Shown piece by piece: positions 1-13,400 of a stretch of 64,000 nt of DNA (its first letter is position 1; the number at the start of each line of letters is the position of its first letter). Position numbers and translations under genes: made by a program. Source of the stretch: Parus major (lineage: Eukaryota; Chordata; Aves; Passeriformes; Paridae); assembly GCF_001522545.3 (NCBI RefSeq), contig NC_031776.1:30532342-30596341 (forward strand), in the 5' to 3' direction. The notes under the pieces are model-generated. The model was not told the DNA's origin. It saw nothing but the letters and a program-made list of their open reading frames with translations, and ran no database searches.

Positions 1-3000
1 AGAACTGACAGAAATAAAATCCAGTGTAAAATATAATTTTGTACCTATCACATGACTCTGACATGTAGTCCTTGTCATGGTGTCCTCCTCTTCTTCTTGC
101 AGGTTTTCTGTGACTACTTTAGCCTGTACATAGTGCAACAACAAAAGTGAAGAACATCTGTGACTCTGTTTATGTTGCTTCATGACAACTACAGAATGTT
201 TTGCAGAAATAAATCAAAGTTACATGGCACCTAAGAGTGGAATATATAACCTGTCTTATTCTATGAATGATATCTGACGATAACAACTTTAATTTAATTC
301 AAAATCACAATATACAGCAATGAAAAATACCCTTGGAAGATGCACTTCTTCAAAATAATAACCTGATATATGGTATGGTATCTCTTTAGTTCAGCTTACA
401 AACACTGAACTGTGGCATTTTTATTTCCACCTCTGTTCAAAAGCATTTATTAGCTAGACTGAGAGAAAAAAAATTCATTTAAGAATGCAGTGCACTCTAA
501 GAGCCTGTATGTGGTATTCAAGTTTGTGTAATTCTAATCCCTCAGATATTATGGGTTTTCTCAAAGACGTGTCTTTGCTCTGTTATTCTGCACTCCTATT
601 TCCCAGGTGTACAGATAATCTGAGTCCCTCCCTAGCACACAGTGAAATCCCCCTCCACCACGTGCCAGCAGTGGCCACAATTCAGTTTCAAGGACATATT
701 TTTCTGCCATGCTACATAAATCAAACAGGAATAAAGATACTTCCAGGGTGATGAGAGGAAGAAAGGCAGCACCACAGAAAAAAATTGCTTTCAAAATCTC
801 AGGGATCTTAAATTATTTGCTAATCACTCTCTGCTGTTTTAACTGCATACAGAATGCCCACACAATGAGAGCAAATTTTGTAACCTAAACAACTGGAATT
901 TATCATTATTTGCACAACATATCTTTGATCACAGTGTAAATCCTACTTGCTGGGTTAAACAAGTAGCCCTGTTGACCTCCTGTGAGCAGCCTAAGTACAA
1001 CACCAAAAACTTGCTCTCTGCATTTCTAAAAGTGCATTCAGGATCTCTTAATCCTAGGGATTTGATTACATCTTTTCCTTCTTATGAAATGCCTCTCTTC
1101 AGGCTATGGAAAATGAGGAGGCAAGTGCTCATTTGGAATCCAGTTCCAGGTGGAACAGTTTCTCACATTTGCAGGGTGCATGGCCAAGTGCTGCTGTGAC
1201 ATTTCACAATATTGCAATAGATCCCTGGGTGTTCCCCAAACACACAGACTGTGCACACAGAGTGCCACACAAAACTCCTGGTGTCTTGGGTTTGCTGCCA
1301 CATTTCCACCTCACAAAGCGAAGCCCGTGGCTGTTCTAAATCACACAGGGCTGCAATAAAATCACAAGGATGAAATGAAGCAGAGCAGCACAAAAATGAT
1401 TGTATCTCACCTTAAGCTCCAGCCAAGGACACGAAAAAGTACTGGAGAATGTGGAATATCCTTGGTGTTGGCTAAAGTGTTATGTATTTCTGCTGGCTGG
1501 CCTTTAGAGCAAAGTGCTTTTTTGATGAACACTAACGGGAAGTGTATCCCTCTGAAGGTGAATGCACAAGGCCACCATTGGTAGAACATTGCTTTTTCCA
1601 TAAATTCAGTGGAAGACCAGCAATAACATTCTTTGCATGAACAGAAATCAGAGGTAATCGGTGCATATGTTACGGTGTAATAGTGCCTCAAGCCTTTACC
1701 TGGCACATCATAAGAAAAGTGATTTAATCATCAAAAATTAAATAGCTTTTAAAGGAAAAAATCTTGCTAGAAAATTAATGTTAGAAACTGTTCTGGCCAG
1801 GATTTAAAGCAGCAGTATATATCTGATAAGCAGTTTGGAAATACAGTGGCTTCTGCACGGAACGGTATGACTGAGTGCACTTTGCATTGTTCAGAAAAGA
1901 AAAGAAATCTTCCTGGTCTAGGGCTTTTCAAAAGATTTATGCTGTTTTCTCCAAAAGCATTAATTTTGTCTTTTTATGAGCAAAAAAAATGCACAACAGG
2001 CCATTCTACTGCATGTGACTGCTTTCAGTCACAGCTATCTCCCAGCTCTTTGCAATATAGCTTCAAAGCAAGCAGACACCAAAGAATAACTGGAAATGAT
2101 AGTAATAAGATTCATGAACTTTGAATTTAAAGACTCTTCTTTTAGAAGTTTGGAGGACAAGATGAAATACCACATATTGAGGAATCTTAAGGTACATCTC
2201 TTTCATAACTTAGCATTAATAACTGTAAGCACATTTTAAATCTCATTATTCTAGATGTCATCAGTCTTTTGGCACTAGATATTTCTTTCAGGAATTAAGT
2301 GCCACAGAAAACACTGTAAGAAACCCAGAAAAATGAAACATAGAAATGTAACTTAATCTTCAAAAACCATACAAAAATATTTTGTTTCCCTGCTAAGAAA
2401 AGAGTGTATGGTGTAGCAGAAGTAATGCCTTTTCACCATGACTAACATGTCCTTAAAAACTAAATAGTATAATTAGCATTTCTCCATTATTTATGTACAT
2501 TAAGAACAATCTCTGTGGTTCCCTCATAAAGTGAAGTGTGTTTCTTTAAGATATACTTAAAACACTATTATTGCAGCATTTACAAAGACTTCACAAAATG
2601 ACAGACAAAAAGCACAGCAAATTATTGAAGCATTAGAAAATAATAAGTTAGAAAGAATTTGTAGAAGCAATGTGTAGAGTTTTCTGTACTTCTGTACAGT
2701 GAAGATATACCCTAAGCTGTCAGGACCATATTAAATGGGGCATAGTTAAACTGAGTGGCTCTGATAAGGGGCTCTGCTTTGCTATCTGAGTTCTAGATCA
2801 GTTGGATTGAATTTCCTGCATATTGCACATTTCCAGACTTTCATTCTCTCTCTTTCCTTTCAGTGACACTACAAGGACAGCCTTAGATATGCTTATAATT
2901 TGTGGTTTTATAATGCAGGAGACATCTACATTTTCAAAGAGATGATACCAGAGGAGTCAGGAGGAAAGTTTTCAAACACATTCATTTTGCATATGTTCCC

Positions 3001-4254
3001 TGTAAGTTTTAAAATAAATGACCTTGCAGATGTTCTTGGTGAAGATGTCTGTATTAAAGTTAAAAAAAATAAAAAAGAAAAAAGAAAAAAAATTTGCCTG
3101 AATTTGAAACTAGGTATGGAATGCCTCGACCTCAAGCATCCTCAACATCAGCCCTAAGCTCAGAGTTTTTTCAGTTCCCATTACAAAGCTTTTTGCAATG
3201 TTCTCAAAGAATTTGTGGTTCAGATTCCCCCAGATGAAATTGTTGCATGTGCTGCATTTCAGTAACTCAGTTCTATCAGAACAACAAAAGTAACAGCCTC
3301 AGCTTCAGAGTACGGATTACAATTTCCAGGCTGTTTGTTAAAATTGTGGTTATGGTTAATAATCATAATAATAATATGGATAAGACAGCTATCTCAGGAA
3401 TGAGGCAAGAATGTTACAGGGTTAAATAATTCTGTTCTTCTGCTGGACTTTGAAACATCATGGAAAAGGCCCCTGCTAGGCAAGACATTGCTCATTAAAT
3501 TCTAAGCTTAATTAAAGAAGTTTCACCAGGAAGGGCACCCCTCCAGCCTGACTTTAGGTTACAATCTTAGATTCTGTGTGAACACTTCTCAATGCACTAA
3601 AGTTAGTCCAGAACCAGACTCTAGCAGCTAACATAAAATAGAATAATTTTTCTTCTACATTACAACATTCCTCTTATGAGTAAATTAAATTAAATTATCA
3701 GGTACAGTTAGTACCTTACTAGTACAAAACTAACTACAGGCCATTAACAGGGAGATTTTCAATGGCACAAAGTGAGACACAGGTCCAATGTATATTTTGC
3801 TTCTGAACATTCCCTCTTAAGTGACAAATATTTCCAGATGTGGTCAAATAATTTGCCTTTTCCACATCAGCAGTGCACTTTTTTGGCTTAATGACTTCTG
3901 CAGTGTTCAGAGGAATGTTCAATACTCGTATGCAATTTTCAGGGAAAGGGGAAAAAAATAAAAAAGAAAATAGTCCTATTATTTCACTCTACTACAGTAT
4001 GATTATAGCATCATTGTGCATGTATCTTCAGTGGAATTGAATTGCCAGCAGAAGCAGTAGAATCTTCATGACTATCTGTATAATGTGGCCTATAGCTAAG
4101 CTGCCAACTTTTGTATTAATTCACAATCCTCTAGCTACACAAAATCTATCTTATATATAAACAGTTATTATCCTGTTTGCCTGCAATGGCAATAAGAAAC
4201 ACATCCAGAAGTTAAAAAGAAGATAATAATGTTTTCATGTACTGCAGCACTTAC
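1..4254 (-). other. NCKAP5 intron, 3' part of window
   Basis: AT-rich non-coding sequence follows the 178-bp exon's GTAAGT donor. I found no further NCKAP5 exon, no repeat I can name, and no poly(A)/3'UTR context linked to the gene. Open frames here (for example near 485-794, 1104-1393 and 1407-1706) are short, occur on both strands at once and lack family resemblance. Confidence 0.7.
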
Positions 4255-4432
4255 CAGGGTCTGATTCTGCATTTCCATATCAGCTTTTGTGTTGCTGTTT
4301 TTCCTGTGGTTTCCTTGAGAGCTGATAGAGTTGCCGTGAAGAGAGGAGCCCTGGGAGCTGCCCTTCGACACACTCCTGTAGGAAACATTATTTGATCCAC
4401 TTTCTGTCTGCTGAGCTGCTTTCTTATCAACT
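4255..4432 (-). CDS. NCKAP5: NCKAP5 coding exon, 178 bp, following the giant exon
   Basis: The acceptor is ACCTGCAG. The first base A completes the Arg codon split from the giant exon (AG|A), giving ELLNR then VDKKAAQQTESGSNN across the junction, which is the family order. Fifty-nine codons follow, with ...KGSSQGSSLHGNSISSQGN and KADMEMQNQTL at the end. The donor is CTG|GTAAGT in phase 0. The next exon, expected in the mammalian order to carry an acidic segment and a DSGIGTFPLP-like motif, was looked for in 1-4254 and not found. It presumably lies outside the window. Confidence 0.94.
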
Positions 4433-7400
4433 CTGCAGGTAGAGAGTGATTCCTCTGATAAATTGCATTGCCCTTCTTCAATCACTCTACTTTCCCATTC
4501 CTTTAATGTTTAAAGTAACCTCTCTGTATCTTTCTGTCTCTAGACCTTTGAGTGATAAATGTTTCTAACTAGCCTTGATCAAACCTGTCACTTGCAATTT
4601 CAGGTAGTATATCAATTTAGCCTTTCACATGTGATGATTTATATTATATTTGGGACTGCTGTGGGGCAAATGTGAAAACACAATACACCAATTGCTAAGT
4701 TCTTCTGTGACCAAAGGTTGTGATAGCTGGAAAGGTAATTAATTCTGACAAGTTACCAAATATGTGTTTTCTGGTTATAGTACAGGAAGATGGAATACAT
4801 TGAAACATGTGCCTAATTACCCTCTATCTTTACACACCATCTGCCTAGATTCTTGATTTCTGGAATAATTTAAATTATCAGCTTGGATGTAACTCGCCTA
4901 TCTTTAATTTCAAAGACCAATGGTTTGGTTAACAAAGTAACATGAGCACAATTATCATCTCATCATTAATGTTTTGTTGTTTGTTTTTTTTTCCTGTAGA
5001 GATTAAAGTCCCAACTGAGTACCTGTTTGCTACTGTACATCCTTAGCACGAAAAGAACATTAATTGGACTTCACATCTGTAAAGCTACATGGACATCAAC
5101 ACACCCCAAACTGTGTTCTGGAGTTTTACCTGTTTAAAAGCTCTCTCATAAAGCTGTCTTTTGGTGAATAGGCAGCTGTGGTAGAACCTCTGACTTGTTC
5201 ACACTCAATCTCACCAGGAGGCTCTTGGGAAGGTTTCATAATTCTGCTCTCCATGGCTAAAATGTCACCATCCTCTGTTTTCCTGTTAATCTCATTTTCC
5301 ATTTCACAGTGTTGTTCAGTTTTCTTCTTTTCTTTTCTTCTCTCTAATTTTGCCTGCTTAATTCCAAATCCTGAAACTTTTGTGTCCTTTTTTTCCACCT
5401 TAGTTTTAGGAACATCAGTCTTCCTGCTACTCAGTGCTGGGAGCTTACTCTTCCGGAAGCCAAACCAACTGGCTATGGAAGGCCCAGTCTTTTGTTTAGT
5501 CTCCACAGTGGGGGATTTGGTTTGTCCCTGACCCTTTTGCACATTTTCTTGAATGCATAACATGACTTTCTCCTCTATTGTAGGTTGCAGAGATGGTGAA
5601 CTCAATAGATCATTAACCTTCTCAGAGGTTTCTGCTAATTTTAAAGACATTTGCTGTCTTCGTGACTTTGTTGTTTCCAGTTTATGAGGACACTTCACTC
5701 CATCAAAGCTTTGGAATGACAAAATTTGTTTGGAAGATACAGCAGCTGAGGCTTCTGACTCCAATTCTGCTGACAGAACACTTTTTTTACCTAGAGCTTC
5801 ATGCTTAAAGCTTTCGGTGCTTTTCTCACTCTGCACAGATAGACTGTGTGCATCTTTCTGAGAAAACAGTTTGCTTCCATCACACTTTGAAGTGCAGTGA
5901 AACTGGTCTACTTTTGGAGATGATCTGAAGGGTAATTTGCTTGGGCTTCCATGCTGGCTATTGCAACTACTCATATTTCCAAGAGAGCCTTGTCTAGGAT
6001 AAGGATTTTCTGCGGGTTTAGTAGAACATAAAAGAGCCTCTGGTGCCACTGCTGTCCCAGGAGTAGCCTTGATTTGAAGCCCTTCCATGGCTGAGTTCTG
6101 CCTTGTTAGAGAATTCCCTCTGTCAGAAGTGTTTGTAATAATCTGAGTCCGTACTTTCCCAAGACCTTCTGTCACAGGGGCAGATGGCTTCTCCCCCGTG
6201 TGAGCGCTGAAACTCTGACTACGAGCTTTCGCTCCGTTCATGCCCAGAGCTGGCTTCAAGTGCGACTTGTTGCTAGAAGAAACAGACCTCTTAACAAATT
6301 TGTTTTCTAATCCATCTCCTCTGTCTACCACCAAGTTGCAGCTTTCATGTGAATGAGCTGATGCTGCATCCATACTAAATTCCACAGCACAATTATTTTT
6401 AACTTCAGTATCAGACTTGGAGTCCTTTAATTCCGTGCCCGTTGCACCTTTGGTGGTTACACACACAGACTCACTTTGCTTGTACTTCCTGGGACTCACA
6501 TTACTTTTGGAAGCTGCATTTATACTGTCTTTTTCCTGTTTCCCTGGAACTGTCGAGCTCTTGCGGAGAAGCTGGGGAGATTTGACAAATAACTTCAGTC
6601 CTACAGGGAGACGGGTTTTCATTCCTCTCTCGTTAGAGTTTTGAGAGGCATGTGCAGCATCACCGGCATGAAACAGCGTCGATGGGAAATTGTTTACCTG
6701 AGACAGCAAAGGCTCACTTGTGCTCGCCGTATGACATTGAGGAATTGTGGGCAGAATGTTTGGCATCTCTTGTAGCTGATCCAACCCACTGTCACTGGAA
6801 ATATTGTTTTTGCTGGAATGTGTGTCTTGTGAAGGAGTTGTTTCCAGTGATGGACAGCCTAGAGAAAAGGACCTGGCTGTTTGAAAATCTGTGCTGGAAT
6901 GATCACGATTCCTGTGGTGACCCATCTGATTAGGGTTTTTTGGGCAGACTTGCTTTGTGGAAGCTTTTGAAAGTCCTTGGCATGCACTGTTGGATTGCTG
7001 AGATGTGCATTTATTTTGCATAATTCCTTCTGCATTTTCTTGAAGGTAAGATAATTCAATTTTGGCCCCAGAAGATATATTTTTTGCTTGCATTTCATGA
7101 CTAGATTGATTATGAAAGCCAGAGTTCACAGTTCCTTTTAATGGAGATGATTTCAGTACATTTTTTGCTGTTTCAGTGGGACCAGCTCCTCCTAACTTTA
7201 CAGCTAGAGGTGGAGAATTAGCATAATTAGGCCGAATCAACAGGGATGTTGACCTGCCTGGAGGAAGGGGTGGGGATGGAGACCGGGCTTCTACAGTAGC
7301 TAAACCACAATGAAAGTCTCTGGTTGGAGGTTCCCCATAGCTGCTGGGCTCTATAAGGTGCTGAGGCAACAGTGGTGATGCTGAACTCTGACTCTTTGGA

Positions 7401-10400
7401 TACTTTGACCCATCTCTGCCAGGACGCTTCAAATCAGGCAGGGGGTGGGCAGGGGGCTTTGGAACCTGAAACTCGACTTTTGAATCAAAATGACGAGGTG
7501 GGCTTTGAGCCTTTTTGAATCTTGAAAGCTTTACAGGTGGCAGAGCAGGTGATTTCTCAAGGGCTGTGGGCCCCACTGACAGAGCTACAGGTGCCTCCCC
7601 ACTCTCAGTCATCACAGTTTTTTGAGGAGAAAATTTACCTCTGCTGGGTATTTTAGTTATATTTGGCTTCTGAGTGATTCCTGCATGCACAGAGGAGCTT
7701 GAATTTGCCTTGTATGATGCATCATACACTGGCTTCACCAGTTTTTGTCGTGAAGTATTTTGTTGTGTCACTCTTCCGCAGCGTGAAGATTCACCACAGG
7801 TCAGGGGTACACCTGTATTTTTATTCCCTGTGTTATCTTCAAGAGTATTTTTCCCAGTTTCATCTTCCTGTCTTTCTAAAGCAGTGTAGTTTCTAGCATT
7901 GGGTCCTGGCTGCAAATCAGTTCTTCCCTGAGGTATAAGTTCAGTGTATTCTGCACTGGATGTAGTTTGTGGCTGGTTGATTGAAATCTCATTTCTTGTT
8001 ACGGTGACAACTCCAGTTTGATGTGAGCTGAATTCAATCGGCTCACCATCCTTAGCATCATATATTACTGTAATGCACTCTTCAGAAGAGGTCTTTTTTA
8101 TAACCTTTTGTTGTTTAATGAAATTACATGTCTTCGGCCTAATGTCTGAGTGAACAGATATCTGGTTCTCTTCTTTATCAGTAGATACAAACTCAGAATT
8201 CTCTGTGACTTTGTGCAAGTCGGAGGTCTTTGTGTACTTCTCAGGAAAGGGAGTTGCTAATAAATCTGAGGGACTTCTCTCATCACTGCTTTCTATATGC
8301 AATTCGTCCAAGACTTCATTGTCATCAGTGTCTGAAAGCTGAAAATTAAAGTCCTTCCAGCCCCTATTAGAATGGCCTTGATTTAACTGTAACTCAGGCA
8401 GCTTTTCTCTGGTGCATGATTTTACTTCTTCCTGAAATCCACTGACAAAACTAGTCAATTTCTCAGGTCTTTCCTTTGAATTAAAAAATGAACTTCTTTC
8501 TGGCAAATGTTTCCTATTAGGATCCCAGTCAAAGAGACTGTCGGAAATGCTGTGAGTTAACTTGTTACAATAGGTCCTGCAGTCTTTGCTTGGAACTTCC
8601 TGCAGCAACAGTAAGGATGAAGAGTCATCATCTGCATCATCATGTGAATCTGAATCGTAAGAGAAAGTTTTGTTGTGCTCAATGCAAATACTTCCCATTT
8701 CCATTGGCTTACAATGAGTCTGTTCATTATGGCCACCACACTTAATTCCAGGGGAATATATTCCTTCATTAGAGTTCATGCAATCTTTGTAGCCCCATTT
8801 TGATATTACCGAAGGTGGTTCAAGTAATATTTTTTTCTCCTGTAATTTTTTCAGCCCTTCTAAGATATGGTTTTCCTTGATACGAGTTGGAGGTAGATCA
8901 TCTGCAGGACTTGAGAGGTTGCTTGGGAGCGAAGAACCAATGCTTATTCTTTTATCCCATCTCACGGATGACTGTCAAAAGAAAATAAAAATCACTTGTG
9001 TTACTCACAAGTGCTGTCAATAGAAGTGTTACCATTTTGGTAAAGAGATAGAGGAGTTGCATAAGGGCATTCCATTCCATTCTTTGCTATTTATAGCAAA
9101 GTCCTTTTTTAATAAAGGATTTCACAGTGGTGTGAAGGCTGCAGTGCATTAAAAACCTGTAGGAAAAACAATATGAATGGAAGGATTAAGATAAAGAAGA
9201 AGAGCAGTTTGGACTATGAAAGGCAGAATAAATGTCTGAACAAATGAGGAGACTATAAGTAAGCTGGAGTGATAAAGGAATCGCTAAAAAAATTAAAGGG
9301 GGTGGTAAAAGTTTAGTGACAAGTGTTTCAATACAAAAGAGAAAAGTAAAAAAACTTCTGAAACAGGCAGCTTTTCAATTAATCTTGTTTCAGATTAACT
9401 TCAAGTAATACATGAAGAAAATTAATTTGATTTACCCTTTTGCTTGTCTTTCCATCATTCCAAGTATAGGAGGAACCACTGGAATATTCACTGCAAGCAC
9501 TTGAGAGGGAGAGTTCACTGCTACTGCAGCTGCTCCGAGGATACAGACGGCTAGAGCCTGTCATATTTAATTGACTCTGGCATTTCAAGACAGGTATGCT
9601 GGATTTCATATTCTGCTGGTATTCCTAAAATATGAGAAGAAATTGAAATATCTTATGGGTAGAAAATGATCATTTAAATTCCCCTTGATTAAGAATGGCA
9701 AAGAAAAAGCAAGTAAGCCACTTACGCCTTCCTCTCATGCAATTTAGCGTCTGGTGAATTCAATACAGAGAACTAAATTTAAAATTGCTAGCAATTTCAT
9801 TTGTCAGGGGGGAAAAAAAATCCACAATCCTCAATGTTTTCTTCTTTATTCTTGGACTAGTATTCTGCTCTTCTTATGGTAAAGATTATTCTGAGTCTAT
9901 TTGAATTATGCTTCATACATAAGCAGCGTGCGCCAGTAAGATACAGAAAACAAAGTTATAAGAATACAAGTACATCTTGACAACTGCATTATAGCCCCAC
10001 AATGTAACAGATGAGGCTGCACAGCCTGGACAAGGTAAATTAATTTAGTGTCCTGAGCAGAATGTCCACTGAGAATGGAATCTCTCCATTACAGTCTAAT
10101 TTTGGTTTCCTATCTAGTTCAAAGCTTTGTCTAAGAAACTCTCTGACGTAGGACAATCCATCTTCGTGTCGCTCGCAGACAGCTGAAGCCTCTTGCTTAT
10201 GCAATTTATTGACACTTTATGGCTGCCTTTAGTACTTGTGTAGTTATCACCCCTTTCCAAATGCAATTTCAGCTGACTGTGACTAAGTGCCAGCTTTGAG
10301 GAAGAGAGTAATGAAGAGTAGATAGCACTTTAGGTAAAATATTAAACCTCTGTAGGAGTAGCTAGGATGCCTTTAATTTGTTTTCAAACTAATACTTTGA

Positions 10401-13400
10401 ACCTAACAGCATTGGAACTTCTTTAGTGTTAAGTGCTTACATTCTTCTCCAGTTTCCTTACAGAATCAGACATCATTTTAATTACCAGGAACAGCAGACA
10501 TGACTACATGAAAAGAGGTTGTAATGAGGTGGAGGTCAGTCTCTTCTCTCAGGTAGAAACTGATAGGACAAGAGGAAAAAGCCTCAAGTTGTGCCAGGGG
10601 ACATTTAGATCAGATATTAGGAAAAATTCCTTCACTAAAAGAGTTAAGCTATGGAGCAGGGAAGTGGTTGAGTCACCATCCCTGGGGGGATTTAAAAGCT
10701 GTGTAGATGTGGCACCTGGGGACATGGTTTAGTGGTGAGAGTGACACTGCTGGATTAATGGCTGGACTCAGTGATCTCAAGGGACCTTTCCACCCAGTAG
10801 TGGGTGAAAGGCTGGATTTGATGATCTTAAAGGTCTTTTCCATCCAAAGTGATCTACGATTCTGTGCCTTCATTTCATAAACCTCCCTTTTGGATTTCAT
10901 TAAGGCAAATGGAAACAATATGTACTGATTTTTGTATGTAGATATGCTTCAAATTAATGTTGTTTAAGTGAAGAATTTATAATAGGAAGAAACAAGAAAT
11001 CTAAAGTTATTAAATCCATGAAAAAGTTATCAAGGCTGTGTATGCCCCTGACACGTCTTCTTCATGGAAATCTTTGGAACAGCACTCAGTTTGTAGGCAC
11101 TTCTCATGTTTTTTGGCCTTCTAACTTCTTCCATTTATTCCCCCATGTTCCTCCCATTTATTACTACTGGGGTTGAACCTTTTTTCAGCTGAATGGGAGA
11201 GAGCAGAATTTTTACTGCTGAGGAGTTCATCAGTACAGCTGTTCATTGCTCAACTGACATCATAATGTTCTGGTTTTGACAAACTTAACTACAGGGCAAA
11301 TCATTATTCTTCGTCACAGGCAAAACCTGTGAATGGGAAAATCATTTAGAGGCACCAAGAGCACATTTCACCTCTGGGAATTATTGGTACATGCTCTCCT
11401 AGGAAGTCAAATGGATGCAGGAGGAACAGCCTTTAAATCCAGTGGCTCTGGGAAGAATACGTCTTTCAGCACCACAGGCAGGCTGATGTCTGTGATTTTG
11501 CCTCTGAGGTGGATTTTGTTGCTTTGTTGAGACAAATGAGTTTATTTCTGGCACTGTGGTTCCCCTGGGAGATCCCCTGTCCTTAGACCTCCTGGGGAGG
11601 GTGACTGCACAGAGGCCAGCGGCAGCAGCTGCTTGCTCTGGCTATTCCTCTGCATTTTGGCTCTGGCATTGGGAAAACTCTTCATGTGGAATTCTGCCCT
11701 TTATCCTGGGCTGTGCCCCAGCCATCACAGCATTCATGGGAAGGACACCTGTAAATCCTCTCCTTTAAGAATCTCAGGCAGGAGGAAAGAGATCACAGCA
11801 CAGTGACAAGTATGGCCTTCCTGCCACCTTCAGCTAGTCTGAGAGCCCCTCCATCCTCTCACTTTGTTTCCTTTGCACCTAAGAGAGGAGAAAGGCATCT
11901 GGTCCCATAGTTTCAGCAATGGGGAAAAATGGAGCTATCTAAGCAAAGCAAAAGAACAGTGTACTACCGTAATCATCTTTAAGAGAGGAGAAAATGTGCA
12001 AAAAATATAATGTCACTCCAGATTATGAAGTAGGGTATCTACTCTATTTCTAGATTGCATTCAGGTCACTTAAGAGAGTGGAGTTTTCCCCTTCAATTTG
12101 CCTTTATTCTGTAAATTATTCAAGAAAGTACTTTGAATAGCATGTTTATGATGCATTAATTAAATACATTTAACTTGCATATGGGTCTATTAACTGACAT
12201 AGTGAAAATTTAATTTTTTGTAATCATGACTCTTTAGGCATTACATTTAATGAAATTAGAGTAAAAAGGCCTGAATGTAGTATTACAGTTTAAAAATGTA
12301 ATTTTCACTAGAAATCAGAGAAAATTGAAATAATCAGACCATTAAAGACACAAAACTCTATATTAGAGCAACTTAACCTGAAGGCTTAATTAAATATAAT
12401 GCAAAAGGTTGTTAGCATTTTTGTGAACCTTTGAAACAATGTCTTTTCATTAAAGTAGGTATTATAAGGGAGATTACATTTTTGTTGACACTACTATACT
12501 TCAAGATCAAAGGCACAAGAAGGTTCAATGTTCTGTTCTTGTACTCTTTGTTTCCCTGTATGTGATTTTTGTTTTTTAAGCTACTTTTCTCTTTGACAAT
12601 GAAACATGAAAGCCACGCTGGCGAACGTTTTGCCAAATAAGCACAAAGCTCACTCCGTCTGGAAAAAAAAAATGCAGAGCCCATGAATTTTTAAAAGTTC
12701 ATACATAATATATCATAAAAGTAGGATGAATAATACGGGGCATGGGCTTTAATAAAAAGCTCCTTGACCATTTCTCAGAGATTCTGAGATGTAATCAATA
12801 CCCAAAAAGGTGTACCGGGGACATTGCTAAGATTTACGCTTTTTTTGCACACAGTGACACTATCTGCTCACTATATCAACCGAGGACACAATATTGAATT
12901 TCAGAGAACAGAAGGAAGTAAAAGCATTGTTATCTGCCTCAACAGTGTTTCAATTCAGAAATCAGCTTTATGGCTCTTCCCTGACACCAGACTTCAGAGG
13001 AGAAAAGGAGGTTCCAAATGAGGGGAACAAGGGCAGCACAAACATTCACCAGCATCTGAGCATCAGCACTTCGAGCTTGCACCAGGCTTCGGTTTCGTTC
13101 TACTTCTGAAAGCAAATCCCCAGATGAGAGGTCCAAGATGCGTGTATGGAGTTTCTGGGGGGGCAGAAGGGAAGAAGCAAAGCATAAGCATTTGTCAGAT
13201 ATTCAGCAGATCAGCATTTTTAAAATTCCAAACTCTGCTGTTAAATTTCAAGGGAAATGAAGAGCCTGAGGTAAAAGAGGATTTGTTCTAATTTGAAATG
13301 TTGCTCTTTGTGCTTACTTTGTCCAAGACTTCCTGTCTGGAGGACAGATCATTCTTCATCCAAAACGAACTCTACTTTTTCTTCTAGTCACTGCTTTGCA

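Noticed and set aside
5126..8965. Giant open frame as a single-exon gene starting at 8965
   Set aside because: The first codon is GTG, the frame continues upstream to a clear splice acceptor at 8972, and the stop at 5126 lies inside the intron beyond a donor. It is an internal exon.
10433..10732. Plus-strand open frame
   Set aside because: Falls in the CR1 3' end, largely its untranslated tail.
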